Source: Candidatus Neomarinimicrobiota bacterium (GTDB lineage Bacteria > Fidelibacterota > JAANXI01). From it: a stretch of DNA of 64,000 nt. The stretch is from the NCBI GenBank assembly GCA_021734025.1, contig JAIPJS010000002.1:248001-312000 (forward strand), written 5' to 3'. The translations under genes and the position numbers were made by a program. A model generated the notes under the pieces. The model was not told the DNA's origin and did no database searches. It saw only the letters and a list, made by a program, of their open reading frames with translations. Position 1 is the first letter of the stretch. Each line of letters begins with the position of its first letter. Below are positions 54,802 to 63,971 of the stretch, in pieces.

Positions 54802-57324
54802 CTAAATATCAATCTCCCCGTTCTCGATCTGTTCGATGATGGATTCGTCCACTAACACGTCGCGGGCCTTGCTGCCCTCGTGACCGCCGACGATGCCAGC
54901 CTCTTCCAGTTCATCGATGATCCGGGCGGCACGGGAGTAGCCAATCCGCAGACGACGCTGGAGCAACGAGATGGATCCCTGATCATGGGTAACTACCAAT
55001 TTTAGCGCATCGAAAAATAGTTCGTCCCGCTCGTGACCGATACTAAATGTCGTCGACTCCGTATTGTCCTGGAGACTCGGCAGTTCTAATTCTTCGGACT
55101 TGGGTTGCTGGTTAATGTGATCGAGGACAGACTCAATTTCCTCCAGGGTGACGTAGGAATTGTGTAATCGAATCGGCTCCGGTTGGGCCGGCGGCAGAAA
55201 GAGCATATCGCCCTTACCGAGAAGTTTCTCTGCACCGTTGGCATCCAAGATAGTCCGGGAATCCGTTTTCGAAGCCACCTGGAATGCAATCCGTGCCGGA
55301 AAATTCGCCTTGATGACACCGGTGAGGACGTCCACCGACGGACGCTGGGTTGCGATAATCAGGTGGATTCCCACGGCGCGCGCCATCTGTGCAATCCTGG
55401 AGATAGGTTCCTCCACCTCTTTGGAGGCGGTAATCATCAAGTCCGCCAGTTCGTCGATTACCACCACAATATAGGGAAGATGTTCACCCTCGTGGCGACC
55501 GGCGTCCACCCGGCGATTGTATTCGTCGATATCCCTGACTGCAGCGTCGGCTAAAAGCTCGTACCGCCGCTCCATCTCAATCTCTGCCGACCGGAGGGCG
55601 GTCACTGCGTTGCTCGGCTTTGTGATAACGTACTCGTCCAGGTCTTCGCTGGTAATCAGATGATAGCCTTCCAGCCGCTGGTACACTGAGAGTTCTAGCT
55701 TCTTGGGGTCCACCAGAATAAACTTCAGTTCGCTCGGATTGGCCCGGTACAGCAGGCTCATAATCATCGTATTGATGCAGACCGATTTTCCGGAACCGGT
55801 GGCCCCGGCGATGAGCACATGAGGCATTTTTGCCAGATTCGCTACGTACGCCTCACCGGAGGTGGTTTTTCCCATGGCAAAGGTGAGCGTGTGATCTGCC
55901 GAAGCGAAGGCATCGGAATTAATGATATGTTTCAGATAGACGGTGGCGCCGTGCTTATTCGGGATTTCGATTCCAACGGCCGCTTTCCCTGGGATGGGTG
56001 CAAGCACCCGCACCCGCTGGGCACGCATCACCCTGGCGAGATCGTCGGCTAATGAAGTAAACTTATTAATGCGGACGCCTTTGGCCGGTTCCAATTCGTA
56101 CCTGGTAATAATCGGACCAGGTGAAATGTGAACGACTTTGGCCTCAACGCCGAATTCCAGAAGTGAGCGTTCCAGGAGTTTGGCATTTTCGACCAGCTCT
56201 TCTCTGGTGGCGCCTTCCTGCACGTCTTCCGGCGCTTCCAACAAATCAGAGGATGGCAGATGAAATTCCCGCCGCCTGGCCTTCTCCTGCATCGCATCAA
56301 AATCGACGGTCTCCTCGATAACTTCCTCATCCATTGAGAAATCTGCCTGGCGTTGTGTCTCTCTACCTTCCGCTCCCGAGTCGCCTGGTGCATCTTCCGA
56401 CTTTTGCTCCTCAATCTCCTCCCTGGACATTGAGCGGTCCGGTTTCGGCTCTTCTTCCGATTCGCTCTCATCCTCATCATCGGTTTCTACACCCGGAGGG
56501 GAGGCTACTAAATTTTCTCTGGACTGAAAATCCTGCTTCGGTGTCTGTTTTTCTCTTTTTGGCGCCGTCTCAGTTTCATCGTCTTCATCCGGTTCAAACG
56601 GCAACGACTCCCCGGATTCCTCCGGCTTTTCCGCATCTTTGGACTTTTTCTTTTTCGATTTCCAGAATGAAGATTTTTTCTTTGGGGCGGGTTCGGGCTC
56701 AGGCGCATCATCGTAGCCACCGATAGTAGCTTCGGCCTGTTCCTCCGCATCGGCCTGTTTGGCTATCTTTTTATGCCGGCGCTTTTCCCGCCAATTCTCC
56801 CAGTATTCAGTAATAACTTCAAACGGCGAGTAAAGGCTCCAGATAAAATATCCGCGAACGGTGGCAATTGTGCCAACAACCAGGACGATTATAGCCCCCC
56901 ACAGTCCAAGCATATCGTGGAGTGTTCGGGCGACGACTCCGCCAACTAACCCGCTGTAGCGATATTCAAAAGCGATTCCGCCGGGTTGCATGGCGTCCGG
57001 AATTCCCATGGCAGTGGAAATGATGGCCGAAAGCAGCAAAATGTAAATGCTAAACCGCGTCATTGGACGGAGCGACTTCTTTGCAAAGATCCACCAACCC
57101 CAGAGAAGAATCAGAACCGGAAAGATGAATGATACATATCCCAGGGTAAATCGTATGAGCGCATTGGAAACAATGATGCCGAGGATACCCATCCAATTGT
57201 CGATGACAATATTTTTGGCGATGGTGGGCTCTTCGCCGGGATTATAAGAAATAAGGCTCAGCAAGACAAAAACGCCGAGCGCCATCAATAGGATACCAGT
57301 GATTTCGCGTTGTCTGTCTGTCAT
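54802..57324 (-). CDS. ftsK: DNA translocase FtsK/SpoIIIE
   Basis: 840 residues. Four to five N-terminal membrane spans (about 1-165) are followed by an acidic Glu/Asp/Ser-rich linker (about 190-340) and the RecA-like motor with Walker A GATGSGKS (near residue 508) and Walker B IVVVIDELADLM. The C-terminal gamma winged helix (DQGSISLLQRRLRIGYSRAA) reads polar DNA motifs. It pumps chromosomes at the septum and activates XerCD; xerD is at 7.3 kb. No ribosome-binding site is evident before its ATG. Confidence 0.96.
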   Translation of the reverse strand: MTDRQREITGILLMALGVFVLLSLISYNPGEEPTIAKNIVIDNWMGILGIIVSNALIRFTLGYVSFIFPVLILLWGWWIFAKKSLRPMTRFSIYILLLSAIISTAMGIPDAMQPGGIAFEYRYSGLVGGVVARTLHDMLGLWGAIIVLVVGTIATVRGYFIWSLYSPFEVITEYWENWREKRRHKKIAKQADAEEQAEATIGGYDDAPEPEPAPKKKSSFWKSKKKKSKDAEKPEESGESLPFEPDEDDETETAPKREKQTPKQDFQSRENLVASPPGVETDDEDESESEEEPKPDRSMSREEIEEQKSEDAPGDSGAEGRETQRQADFSMDEEVIEETVDFDAMQEKARRREFHLPSSDLLEAPEDVQEGATREELVENAKLLERSLLEFGVEAKVVHISPGPIITRYELEPAKGVRINKFTSLADDLARVMRAQRVRVLAPIPGKAAVGIEIPNKHGATVYLKHIINSDAFASADHTLTFAMGKTTSGEAYVANLAKMPHVLIAGATGSGKSVCINTMIMSLLYRANPSELKFILVDPKKLELSVYQRLEGYHLITSEDLDEYVITKPSNAVTALRSAEIEMERRYELLADAAVRDIDEYNRRVDAGRHEGEHLPYIVVVIDELADLMITASKEVEEPISRIAQMARAVGIHLIIATQRPSVDVLTGVIKANFPARIAFQVASKTDSRTILDANGAEKLLGKGDMLFLPPAQPEPIRLHNSYVTLEEIESVLDHINQQPKSEELELPSLQDNTESTTFSIGHERDELFFDALKLVVTHDQGSISLLQRRLRIGYSRAARIIDELEEAGIVGGHEGSKARDVLVDESIIEQIENGEIDI

Positions 57325-57707
57325 AGTTTTAAAATCGTTCGAAGTGTTCAGGTGTTCAAGTGTTTATGTAAAGGCGTGTTACAGTGTTACTGTGTTATCG
57401 TTAGAACGTCACGAGTCCAGTGTCATCAGTCTCCAGTTCTCTACTTTTTCTACTTCTTCCTTCTGTATTCTTTAATTATGAGTTCTATAATAAAAAACCG
57501 CTAAAGCAGTCACGGCCAACATCTTTTCCGTATACCCTATACCCAGTACCGGTTTCGAATTTCCAGTTTCTAGTACCATGGGAGCCGATCTTATAATTGA
57601 ATCAATCCATAGTCACTTTGTCAACAGGGCTCCGTTTCGGACGATTGACAATTATAGCCCCAGAAACCGGTTTTGTCAAATGCTTGGTCAATTTGGCCGG
57701 ACAGCGC
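57325..57707. other. 383-base gap between gcvT and ftsK, no gene seen
   Basis: The stretch contains tandem short words: AGTGTTCAGGTGTTCAAGTG starting at 57343, GTGTTACAGTGTTACTGTG near 57379, and GTATACCCTATACCC near 57532. I see no open frame with a ribosome-binding site, no tRNA and no clear terminator for gcvT or promoter for ftsK. Confidence 0.6.
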
Positions 57708-58811
57708 TTAACCCCGGACGTTATAATCCGGAGTGTAAAACGGCATTTTGGCGACTTTGGCCGGCAATTCCCGGTTTCGTACTTTGATATTAATCACGGT
57801 ATCAATTTCCGCAAACTCATTTTTAACGTATCCCATCCCAATACCTTTTTCCAGCATCGGTGACTGATTTCCTGAGGTGACCTCGCCGACTTCACGCCCG
57901 CTAAAGGTGATAGGATATCCATGCCTCGGTATACCCCGTTTCAGCAACTTAAAACCAATGCGCTTACGCTCTACTCCGTTTTCCCTGACCTCTTCCAACG
58001 CCGATTTTCCCACGAAATCCTCCTTGCCCAGTTTCGTGATCCAGCCGAGCCCTGCTTCTATCGGATTGGTCGACTCGTCAATATCATTCCCGTACAGACA
58101 GAGCCCCGCTTCCAGGCGCAAGGTGTCGCGTGCACCGAGTCCCACCGGCTCCGCTTCGAACTTCGCGCCAACCTGAAACAGTGCATTCCATAGATCGGCA
58201 GCGTATTCGTTTTCCACGTAAAGTTCAAAACCCATTTCCCCTGTATATCCTGTGCGTGAAATCGTTGCAGGAACTCCGGACGCTTCACCTTCGACAAAGT
58301 GATAAAACTTAATCTCATTGAGGTTGTGCTCTGTCAGCTGTTGGACGAGTGCCCGGGATTCCGGCCCCTGGACTGCCAGCAAGGTGACATCATCGCTGAC
58401 ATTTTTCAATTCGACATCGTCCCCGCTTTGCAGATGCTTCTGCATATGCCCCCAGTCTTTTTCGATATTGGCGGCGTTCACTACGACCATGTAGCGATCT
58501 TCATATTTATAGATAAGCAAATCATCCACAATGCCGCCATCCTCGAGGCACATGGCGGTGTATTGTGCCTGCCCAGCCGACATCTTGCTCACATCATTGA
58601 TAGTGACATAATTCAGGAACCCTTCAGCCTCGCTTCCGGTGACCATAAACTCCCCCATGTGGGAGATATCGAAGATTCCGACTGTCGTCCGGACCCGATT
58701 GTGCTCGCTGATAATGCCTTCGTACTGGATCGGCATCTTATACCCGGCAAAATCCACAATCTTGGCTCCCAGCGATTCGTGTACGTCGTACAGCGCAGTC
58801 TTTTTTGGCAT
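57708..58811 (-). CDS. gcvT: Glycine cleavage system T protein (aminomethyltransferase)
   Basis: 367 residues: KIVDFAGYKMPIQYEGIISE and VGIFDISHMGEFMVTG at the folate-binding N-terminus, SRTGYTGEMGFELYV in the middle, and GEVTSGNQSPMLEKGIGMGY near the end. It releases ammonia and makes methylene-tetrahydrofolate. It is separated from gcvH-gcvPA by 46 kb and follows the aminotransferase gene by 104 bases; that spacer holds GTATTACGTATTACGTA words and the palindrome AAACTTCAGAAGTTT. Confidence 0.96.
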   Translation of the reverse strand: MPKKTALYDVHESLGAKIVDFAGYKMPIQYEGIISEHNRVRTTVGIFDISHMGEFMVTGSEAEGFLNYVTINDVSKMSAGQAQYTAMCLEDGGIVDDLLIYKYEDRYMVVVNAANIEKDWGHMQKHLQSGDDVELKNVSDDVTLLAVQGPESRALVQQLTEHNLNEIKFYHFVEGEASGVPATISRTGYTGEMGFELYVENEYAADLWNALFQVGAKFEAEPVGLGARDTLRLEAGLCLYGNDIDESTNPIEAGLGWITKLGKEDFVGKSALEEVRENGVERKRIGFKLLKRGIPRHGYPITFSGREVGEVTSGNQSPMLEKGIGMGYVKNEFAEIDTVINIKVRNRELPAKVAKMPFYTPDYNVRG

Positions 58812-58915
58812 TAGAACTCCGTTTAGTATCGAGTATTACGTATTACGTATAAGAAACTTCAGAAGTTTGTCTTACGCAACACGCTCATGCAATGGTTTCA
58901 CTTCGCGATGCGTAT

Positions 58916-60109
58916 TTAACCTTCTATCCACTCCTTAAACTTCCCAAGTCCTTCCCGGATATCCTCAACATCAATGCCGGAATAGGCGAATCGCAGATAT
59001 TTATTCCGCTCGCCGGGTAATGGACGTCCGAAATGGTTCCGAGTACAGTAGGAAACACCTGTGTTATACAGTCCTGCGTCCTGGAAATCGGACAAGCTCT
59101 CGAAACCCTTCTCTTTCATCGCTTCCGTCACATTCGGAAACAGGTAAAAGGTGGTCTCCGGTTTATGGCAGTAAATTCCGTCAATGTCATTCAGCAGTTC
59201 CACCGCTACATCCCGGCGTTCCTTGAGCGTCGCCAAAATCTCTCGAGACCCACTCTGATCGCCTGTCAGCGCTTCTATGGCGGCGTACTGGTTAAAGTGA
59301 TTGGTGCAGGACTCGTCATTGGTATTCACCTTGGCGATTGCCGCGATGACTTCTTCCGGGCCGATGGCCGCGCCGAGCCGCCAGCCGGTCATCGCGAATT
59401 TCTTTCCGAACGTATACAGGATAACCGTCCGCTCCTTCATTCCAGGGAATTTGGCAATGCTCTGGCTCTCACCGCTGTAGCGGATTTCGAAATACGCTTC
59501 ATCCGACAGCACCCAAAGATCGTGTTTCACCGCCAGGTCCGCCAGATGCTTCATTTCTTTCTCAGAACTCTCAGCGCCCATGGGATTCTGGTAGTTGTTA
59601 TAGACCAATACCGTCGTTTTGTCCGTTATTTGAGATTCGAGCTGCTCCATATCCAGGTCGAATCCATCTTCAGTCTCCACATATGAGTACGGTTTCGCCA
59701 CGCCACCGAGGAATTCAATCATCGATTCGTAGATCGGATATCCGGGATTCGGGTAGAGTGCCTCTTCACCCGGATTTAGCACCACGTTTAGAAATTTACC
59801 GATCACCGGTTTCCCGCCGGGCTGAACGGCCACATTTTCCATGGAATACTCCACACCTCGCTGGCTTCCGACATCGTTGGCCAGCGCTTTTCGTAATTCC
59901 GGGATTCCGGCGTTGGGGCAGTATCCGGTTTTTCCGTCATTCATCGCCCGGGTTGCCGCTTCCCGGATATTTTTCGGCGTGATTATGTTCATGTCACCCA
60001 GGTGAAACGGGTAAACTTTGTTTCCCTTCGCAGCCCACTCTCCGGCCTGGGCTCCGACAGCAAAAGCCGTCTCCGTACCAATCCGTGCCATCCGTTGCGC
60101 AAATTCCAT
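58916..60109 (-). CDS. Class I/II pyridoxal-phosphate aminotransferase
   Basis: 397 residues, fold type I. The PLP lysine is in LYTFGKKFAMTGWRLGAAIG (about 232-251); NNYQNPMGAESS is the conserved Asn-Pro segment and VLSDEAYFEIRYSG holds the Asp that contacts the pyridine ring. It probably moves amino groups between amino acids and 2-oxo acids; the specificity cannot be told. It follows ruvA by 46 bases. Confidence 0.92.
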   Translation of the reverse strand: MEFAQRMARIGTETAFAVGAQAGEWAAKGNKVYPFHLGDMNIITPKNIREAATRAMNDGKTGYCPNAGIPELRKALANDVGSQRGVEYSMENVAVQPGGKPVIGKFLNVVLNPGEEALYPNPGYPIYESMIEFLGGVAKPYSYVETEDGFDLDMEQLESQITDKTTVLVYNNYQNPMGAESSEKEMKHLADLAVKHDLWVLSDEAYFEIRYSGESQSIAKFPGMKERTVILYTFGKKFAMTGWRLGAAIGPEEVIAAIAKVNTNDESCTNHFNQYAAIEALTGDQSGSREILATLKERRDVAVELLNDIDGIYCHKPETTFYLFPNVTEAMKEKGFESLSDFQDAGLYNTGVSYCTRNHFGRPLPGERNKYLRFAYSGIDVEDIREGLGKFKEWIEG

Positions 60110-60155
60110 AAATCTCTCCCCCTCCCGGTAACAGACTCCTCCGCATGCCGGGAAT

Positions 60156-60749
60156 TTACATAGTGTTCAGCGCCTGTTTGATCAGCGTTTCCACGGTTTC
60201 TATAGATCCATCGTTCTTTAACACGGTTCGCACAGCTTTTTCCGCCTGGGAGTGGCTGTATCCCAGCGATTCCAGAGCGAGGACGCCTTCTTTTTGCAGG
60301 GAGCTCAGCGGCGAGCCGGCTTCGCCTCCCTCTTCCTCGGCCATATCGGTGGCCAGCGATTCCCGCAGTTCCAGAATAACCCGCTTGGCCGTCTTCGGGC
60401 CAATGCCCGGAAAGCGTTTTAGCGCTTTCACATCTTCGTTGACGATACTCTGCTTTACCTCCTGAACAGTACCGCCGGATAGGATCCCGATGGCGACTTT
60501 GGGACCGATGCCCGAGACGCTGGTCAGTTCGAGGAACAGCTCCCGTTCATTCTCGGTTGCGAAGCCGTATAATCGCTGGGCATCTTCCCGAACGTACAGA
60601 TACGTCCAGAGATGGCACTCCTTGTTCAGGTCCGGTAGCTGTTCGTAGGTCGCCAGGGAGACTTCCAGCGCATAGCCAACGCCTTGAATATCGACGACGG
60701 CTTCGTTGGTGGATTTCTTTACGAGCGGGCCTTTAATATATTCGTACAT
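60156..60749 (-). CDS. ruvA: Holliday junction DNA helicase subunit RuvA
   Basis: 197 residues. An OB-fold MYEYIKGPLVKKSTNEAVVD is followed by helix-hairpin-helix domains LTSVSGIGPKVAIGILSGG and LKRFPGIGPKTAKRVILELR, and the small C-terminal RuvB-binding domain (SLGYSHSQAEKAV). It clamps the junction for RuvB. It begins 3 bases after ruvC; ruvB is not in the window. Confidence 0.97.
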   Translation of the reverse strand: MYEYIKGPLVKKSTNEAVVDIQGVGYALEVSLATYEQLPDLNKECHLWTYLYVREDAQRLYGFATENERELFLELTSVSGIGPKVAIGILSGGTVQEVKQSIVNEDVKALKRFPGIGPKTAKRVILELRESLATDMAEEEGGEAGSPLSSLQKEGVLALESLGYSHSQAEKAVRTVLKNDGSIETVETLIKQALNTM

Positions 60750-60752
60750 TTA

Positions 60753-61232
60753 TCATAGACTCAGTTGAAGTTGTTGTTGATGACAGAGTGCACAGGCGAG
60801 CGCGTCCGAGGCGTCCAGCGGTGTGGGCGGCTCGTCGAGTTTCAGCATATTTTTTACCATGAACTGCACCTGTTCCTTGGTGGCGCCTCCGCGCCCGGTA
60901 ATTGCCATTTTAATCTTTTTAGCGGAGTACTCAGTCACCGGAAGGCTGGCGTGCATTGCCGCCAGCATCGCTACACCACGCACGTGTCCCAATTGGAGCG
61001 CAGTTTTGGCATTTTTACTATAGAATGCTTCTTCGATAGCAAACTCGTCCGGAGTGTACTCCTGAATGACGTCTGATATATCGTCGTAAACGGTTTGAAT
61101 ACGCCTGGAAAATTCGTTTTTTGCATCGGTCCGGATGGTTCCGAACTGGATAACCCGGGAATTGCGGCCGGTAAAATCGATGATTCCGTATCCGGTGCAG
61201 CGGAGCCCCGGATCAATGCCTAATACCCGCAT
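60753..61232 (-). CDS. ruvC: Crossover junction endodeoxyribonuclease RuvC
   Basis: 159 residues with the acidic catalytic residues in MRVLGIDPGLRCTGYGII, FAIEEAFYSKN and PLDASDALACALCH. It cuts Holliday junctions together with RuvAB. It is 10 bases after the yebC gene, the common yebC-ruvC-ruvA order. Confidence 0.97.
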   Translation of the reverse strand: MRVLGIDPGLRCTGYGIIDFTGRNSRVIQFGTIRTDAKNEFSRRIQTVYDDISDVIQEYTPDEFAIEEAFYSKNAKTALQLGHVRGVAMLAAMHASLPVTEYSAKKIKMAITGRGGATKEQVQFMVKNMLKLDEPPTPLDASDALACALCHQQQLQLSL

Positions 61233-61242
61233 TCAACTCCCG

Positions 61243-61995
61243 TCACGATGCGTCAGCTTCGGCGAGGGAGTCCTCGTCGATGTCGGCGTTGGACCAGACA
61301 TTTTGCACATCGTCGTGATCTTCCAGCGCCTCCAGCAGCCGCATCAATTTTTTAGCTTCGGTGCCGGTGACGTCCACTGTGTTTTTGGGGATTTGCTGGA
61401 GTTCGGATTCCTGAACATCGAAGCCGGCATCTTCAATACCGGTTTTGAGATTATGAAATTCCTCCATAGGACAGGTGACCTCAAAAAATTCTTCCTCCTC
61501 GGAGATATCTTCGGCTCCGTTCTCCAGCGCCGCCAACATCAGATCATCTTCGGTGTTCCCTTCTTTGGAAATATACACGACGCCCTTGCGGTCAAAAACC
61601 CAGCTGACACTGCCTGATTCACCAAGGCTGCCGTCGTGCTTGTCCAGCAGATGTCGAATTTCCGATACCGTCCGGTTCTTATTATCTGTGGTGCACTCAA
61701 TGAACAGCGCCGTACCGTTGGGGCCGTAGCCTTCATAGGTCATATCTTCATACGAGACGCCCGGCAGATCGCCTGTACCTCTGAGGATCGCCTTCTCGAT
61801 GTTATCCTTGGGCATATTCTCGTCGGTGGCGTCATCGATCGCCTGTCGCAACCGGGGATTGGTCTCCGGATCACCACCACCGATGCGGGCGGCCACCGTA
61901 ATTTCTTTAATCAGTTTTGTGAAGATCTTGCCGCGCTTCTGATCTTCCTTCTCTTTCTTCCGTTTTATAGTACTCCATTTGGAATGACCAGACAT
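61243..61995 (-). CDS. yebC: YebC/PmpR family protein
   Basis: 250 residues starting MSGHSKWSTIKRKKEKEDQK, with YEGYGPNGTALFIECTTDNK and GESGSVSWVFDRKG. This family was long called a transcription regulator; recent work links YebC proteins to translation through proline stretches, which would complement EF-P (also here). GAGGAGA lies 6 bases before the ATG. Confidence 0.96.
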   Translation of the reverse strand: MSGHSKWSTIKRKKEKEDQKRGKIFTKLIKEITVAARIGGGDPETNPRLRQAIDDATDENMPKDNIEKAILRGTGDLPGVSYEDMTYEGYGPNGTALFIECTTDNKNRTVSEIRHLLDKHDGSLGESGSVSWVFDRKGVVYISKEGNTEDDLMLAALENGAEDISEEEEFFEVTCPMEEFHNLKTGIEDAGFDVQESELQQIPKNTVDVTGTEAKKLMRLLEALEDHDDVQNVWSNADIDEDSLAEADAS

Positions 61996-62045
61996 AATTC
62001 GTCTCCTCTAAACTCACAGAATTACACAGCCTTATTGCATTGATA

Positions 62046-62075
62046 ATATTACGATTTCTCCGATGGTATTGCAAA
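62046..62075 (-). promoter_or_regulatory. Possible promoter of yebC-ruvC-ruvA
   Basis: Minus-strand TTTGCA (62070-62075), 18 bases, then TAATAT (62046-62051), about 50 bases before the yebC ATG. The match to consensus is partial. Confidence 0.4.
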
Positions 62076-62180
62076 CCGATTGTTGGTTTCTCCGCCGAGT
62101 GTACAGACATAAGAACGGGATAGAAAATGAATGTCGAATTTGCTATGGAAAGCCCTCATCCGAGGAATGACTGGTGCTGC

Positions 62181-62212
62181 CTGTCGGTGACCGCTCCCAG
62201 CGTCGCCGACAG
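62181..62212. repeat. CTGTCGG hairpin, part of composite repeat C
   Basis: A 32-base inverted repeat starting CTGTCGGTGACCGCT and ending AGCGTCGCCGACAG. Its reverse complement matches 2491-2522 at 29 of 32 positions by eye. Confidence 0.8.
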
Positions 62213-62233
62213 TGAATGCTGAATTCACAAAAA

Positions 62234-62265
62234 CCGTCACCGACGCTACAAGCGATCGGTGACGG
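62234..62265. repeat. GTCACCG hairpin, part of composite repeat C
   Basis: Arms CCGTCACCG-a-CGCT and AGCG-at-CGGTGACGG around ACA. It corresponds in position and in its outer arms to the hairpin at 2415-2447. Confidence 0.75.
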
Positions 62266-62279
62266 GAGAATCGGGATCG

Positions 62280-62330
62280 CCATGGAATGAGATTCCAAGG
62301 CTACAGGAGCCTCGCAATCTCATTGCGAGG
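62280..62330. repeat. Paired-hairpin intergenic repeat, copy C (inverted)
   Basis: Arms CCATGGAAT / ATTCCAAGG (62280-62300, one mismatch) and CCTCGCAAT / ATTGCGAGG (62310-62330) with a 9-base spacer. Read on the minus strand the order is the same as in copies A and B. It lies 43 bases after the stop of the phosphodiesterase gene. Confidence 0.85.
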
Positions 62331-62373
62331 TGCTAATTGGAAATTCGAGATTCGAGGCTATTTGGTGGAATAC

Positions 62374-63687
62374 TCAGATTTCAGCATTCATAGCTGCCAA
62401 AATCTTTGGCGTGATGTCTTCAATACTTTCGATAGCATTGAAGTCGAAATTATCAGGGAGGTTACAGCCAATCAATGTAGCATCCCGGTAGGTATGTGTT
62501 CCGGTCAGCACATCTCTGCGGGCGACGGTATCGATTTTCACGCTCCCCTTCAGATCGAACCCCGGATTATTCAGTACGATGAGGTCCGGCGCCTGAGATA
62601 GTTCGGGACCGGAGTAGATCTCTTCCGGGAGATAAACTTTTTCAATCGGATTAACCATATTACCGGCATCGTCTCGAATCCGAATTTCATCCGCGAGTCT
62701 GATTCTGAGTTCGTCGCGATATTTCCGGAATTCGTCGCCATCCTCAATCCAGCCGTGACGAAACCGGCCGGATCGGTTCAGGTAGATGCGACCGGGGTCG
62801 AGGGCGAAGGCGATTGATTCCGGCGCCATATCTTCCAGCGATTCCGGCGATTCTGTTGTGAATTCGAGGTATCCCTGTATCTGCAGCCAAGCGTTCAGAT
62901 TTAGCTCCTTCTCTATGCCGGTAAAACCATGGTCAGAGAGGATAATTATGCCGGTATCTTCGCCGGCTTTATCAGTGAGCGTTCCAACTGCACCATCAAG
63001 AATATGATAGAATTCCATCACCTGGGCATGGTATTGATGCCCCTCATCAACCACTGCATCCCAGAGATAGTGCTGGAGTCGATCCGTTCCGGTGAAAACA
63101 GCCATAATAATATCCCAGGATTCCCTATCCCAGAGATAGTGGATCGTTTCGACGCGCCGCTCGAGTACCCGGAACAGATCCTCCATGAATTTGTCCATAT
63201 CTTCACGGGCTAACCAGGCATCTACATCAACGGAATAGTCCAAATCTTTCAGTGCGGGAAGGAGCGACTTCGGCCAGACCGCTTTCTGCAGGTCCGGCGT
63301 CACGAACCCGGAGATTAACACGCCGTCGACTTCCCTGGCGGGATAGGTCTGCGGGACGTTGATGACTAATGACTTCTTCCTGGAATCAGAGAGCCGCTCC
63401 CAAAGCGTCGGTGCTTTAATATCATTGGAATCCAGGAAATGAAGGGAATAGTTATCGGACCTGGCCTCGAAAAAACCGTACACGCCATGTGTACCGGGAT
63501 TGGTACCGGTCATAAAACTGGCCCACGCGGTGGAGGAGACATCCGGTATTGAGCTGTTTATGGATGCGCTGTGGCCAGCCTGGATCAAGCGGTTCAGATT
63601 TGGTGTCACTCCCGATTGACACAAATCTGCGAGCAAGGAATACGGCAAACCATCCAGCCCGATGACGAGAAATTCGGGGTCAGGCAT
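62374..63687 (-). CDS. Alkaline phosphatase superfamily protein (type I phosphodiesterase/nucleotide pyrophosphatase-like)
   Basis: About 437 residues. The first metal site is LVIGLDGLPYSLL, the nucleophile Thr/Ser region is PDVSSTAWASFMTGTNPGTH, and further metal ligands lie in IIILSDHGFTGIEKELNLN and in the last GTHTYRDATLIG. No signal peptide is seen, so it is probably cytoplasmic. This group acts on phosphodiesters or nucleotides; the substrate is unknown. A GTG one codon upstream (63690) is an alternative start, and there is no clear ribosome-binding site. Confidence 0.88.
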   Translation of the reverse strand: MPDPEFLVIGLDGLPYSLLADLCQSGVTPNLNRLIQAGHSASINSSIPDVSSTAWASFMTGTNPGTHGVYGFFEARSDNYSLHFLDSNDIKAPTLWERLSDSRKKSLVINVPQTYPAREVDGVLISGFVTPDLQKAVWPKSLLPALKDLDYSVDVDAWLAREDMDKFMEDLFRVLERRVETIHYLWDRESWDIIMAVFTGTDRLQHYLWDAVVDEGHQYHAQVMEFYHILDGAVGTLTDKAGEDTGIIILSDHGFTGIEKELNLNAWLQIQGYLEFTTESPESLEDMAPESIAFALDPGRIYLNRSGRFRHGWIEDGDEFRKYRDELRIRLADEIRIRDDAGNMVNPIEKVYLPEEIYSGPELSQAPDLIVLNNPGFDLKGSVKIDTVARRDVLTGTHTYRDATLIGCNLPDNFDFNAIESIEDITPKILAAMNAEI

Positions 63688-63749
63688 CACAATTTTTTCG
63701 CATGGGTAACTCAGGCTGAATCGACCACGGCATCATTGAAAAAATGCCT

Positions 63750-63971
63750 TTACAGTGAATGTGGAATCCGGTGAAAGTGGAATCGAATGACAATCTGCCG
63801 AAGCAGCTTCTTCAGACAATCGACTCCGACGTTTATCCACTGCCGGACAGATCCCGGATGGTTCCGCAGCCACTGAATGCCTGCAAACGCCAGGGCCAGC
63901 GCAGCAAAGAACAGCATAAGTGCGCCGAAGAAGAGCAGGACCTCATTTTGTGCAGCTGGTGAAACGCCCAT
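63750..63971 (-). CDS. Small membrane protein of unknown function
   Basis: 73 residues: one membrane segment (about residues 11-33, VLLFFGALMLFFAALALAFA) and a basic, amphipathic C-terminal part VRQWINVGVDCLKKLLRQIV. The ATG is preceded at 5 bases by GGAGG within GAGGAGGGAG, which supports real translation. I recognise no family. It precedes the phosphodiesterase gene by 62 bases and may be co-transcribed. Confidence 0.6.
   Translation of the reverse strand: MGVSPAAQNEVLLFFGALMLFFAALALAFAGIQWLRNHPGSVRQWINVGVDCLKKLLRQIVIRFHFHRIPHSL

Larger units (their letters stand above)
61996..62373. other. 378-base gap with the yebC promoter region and composite repeat C
   Basis: No gene is visible. The right half is filled by the composite palindromic repeat (62181-62330). 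The left part holds the yebC leader and a promoter candidate at 62046-62075. Confidence 0.65.
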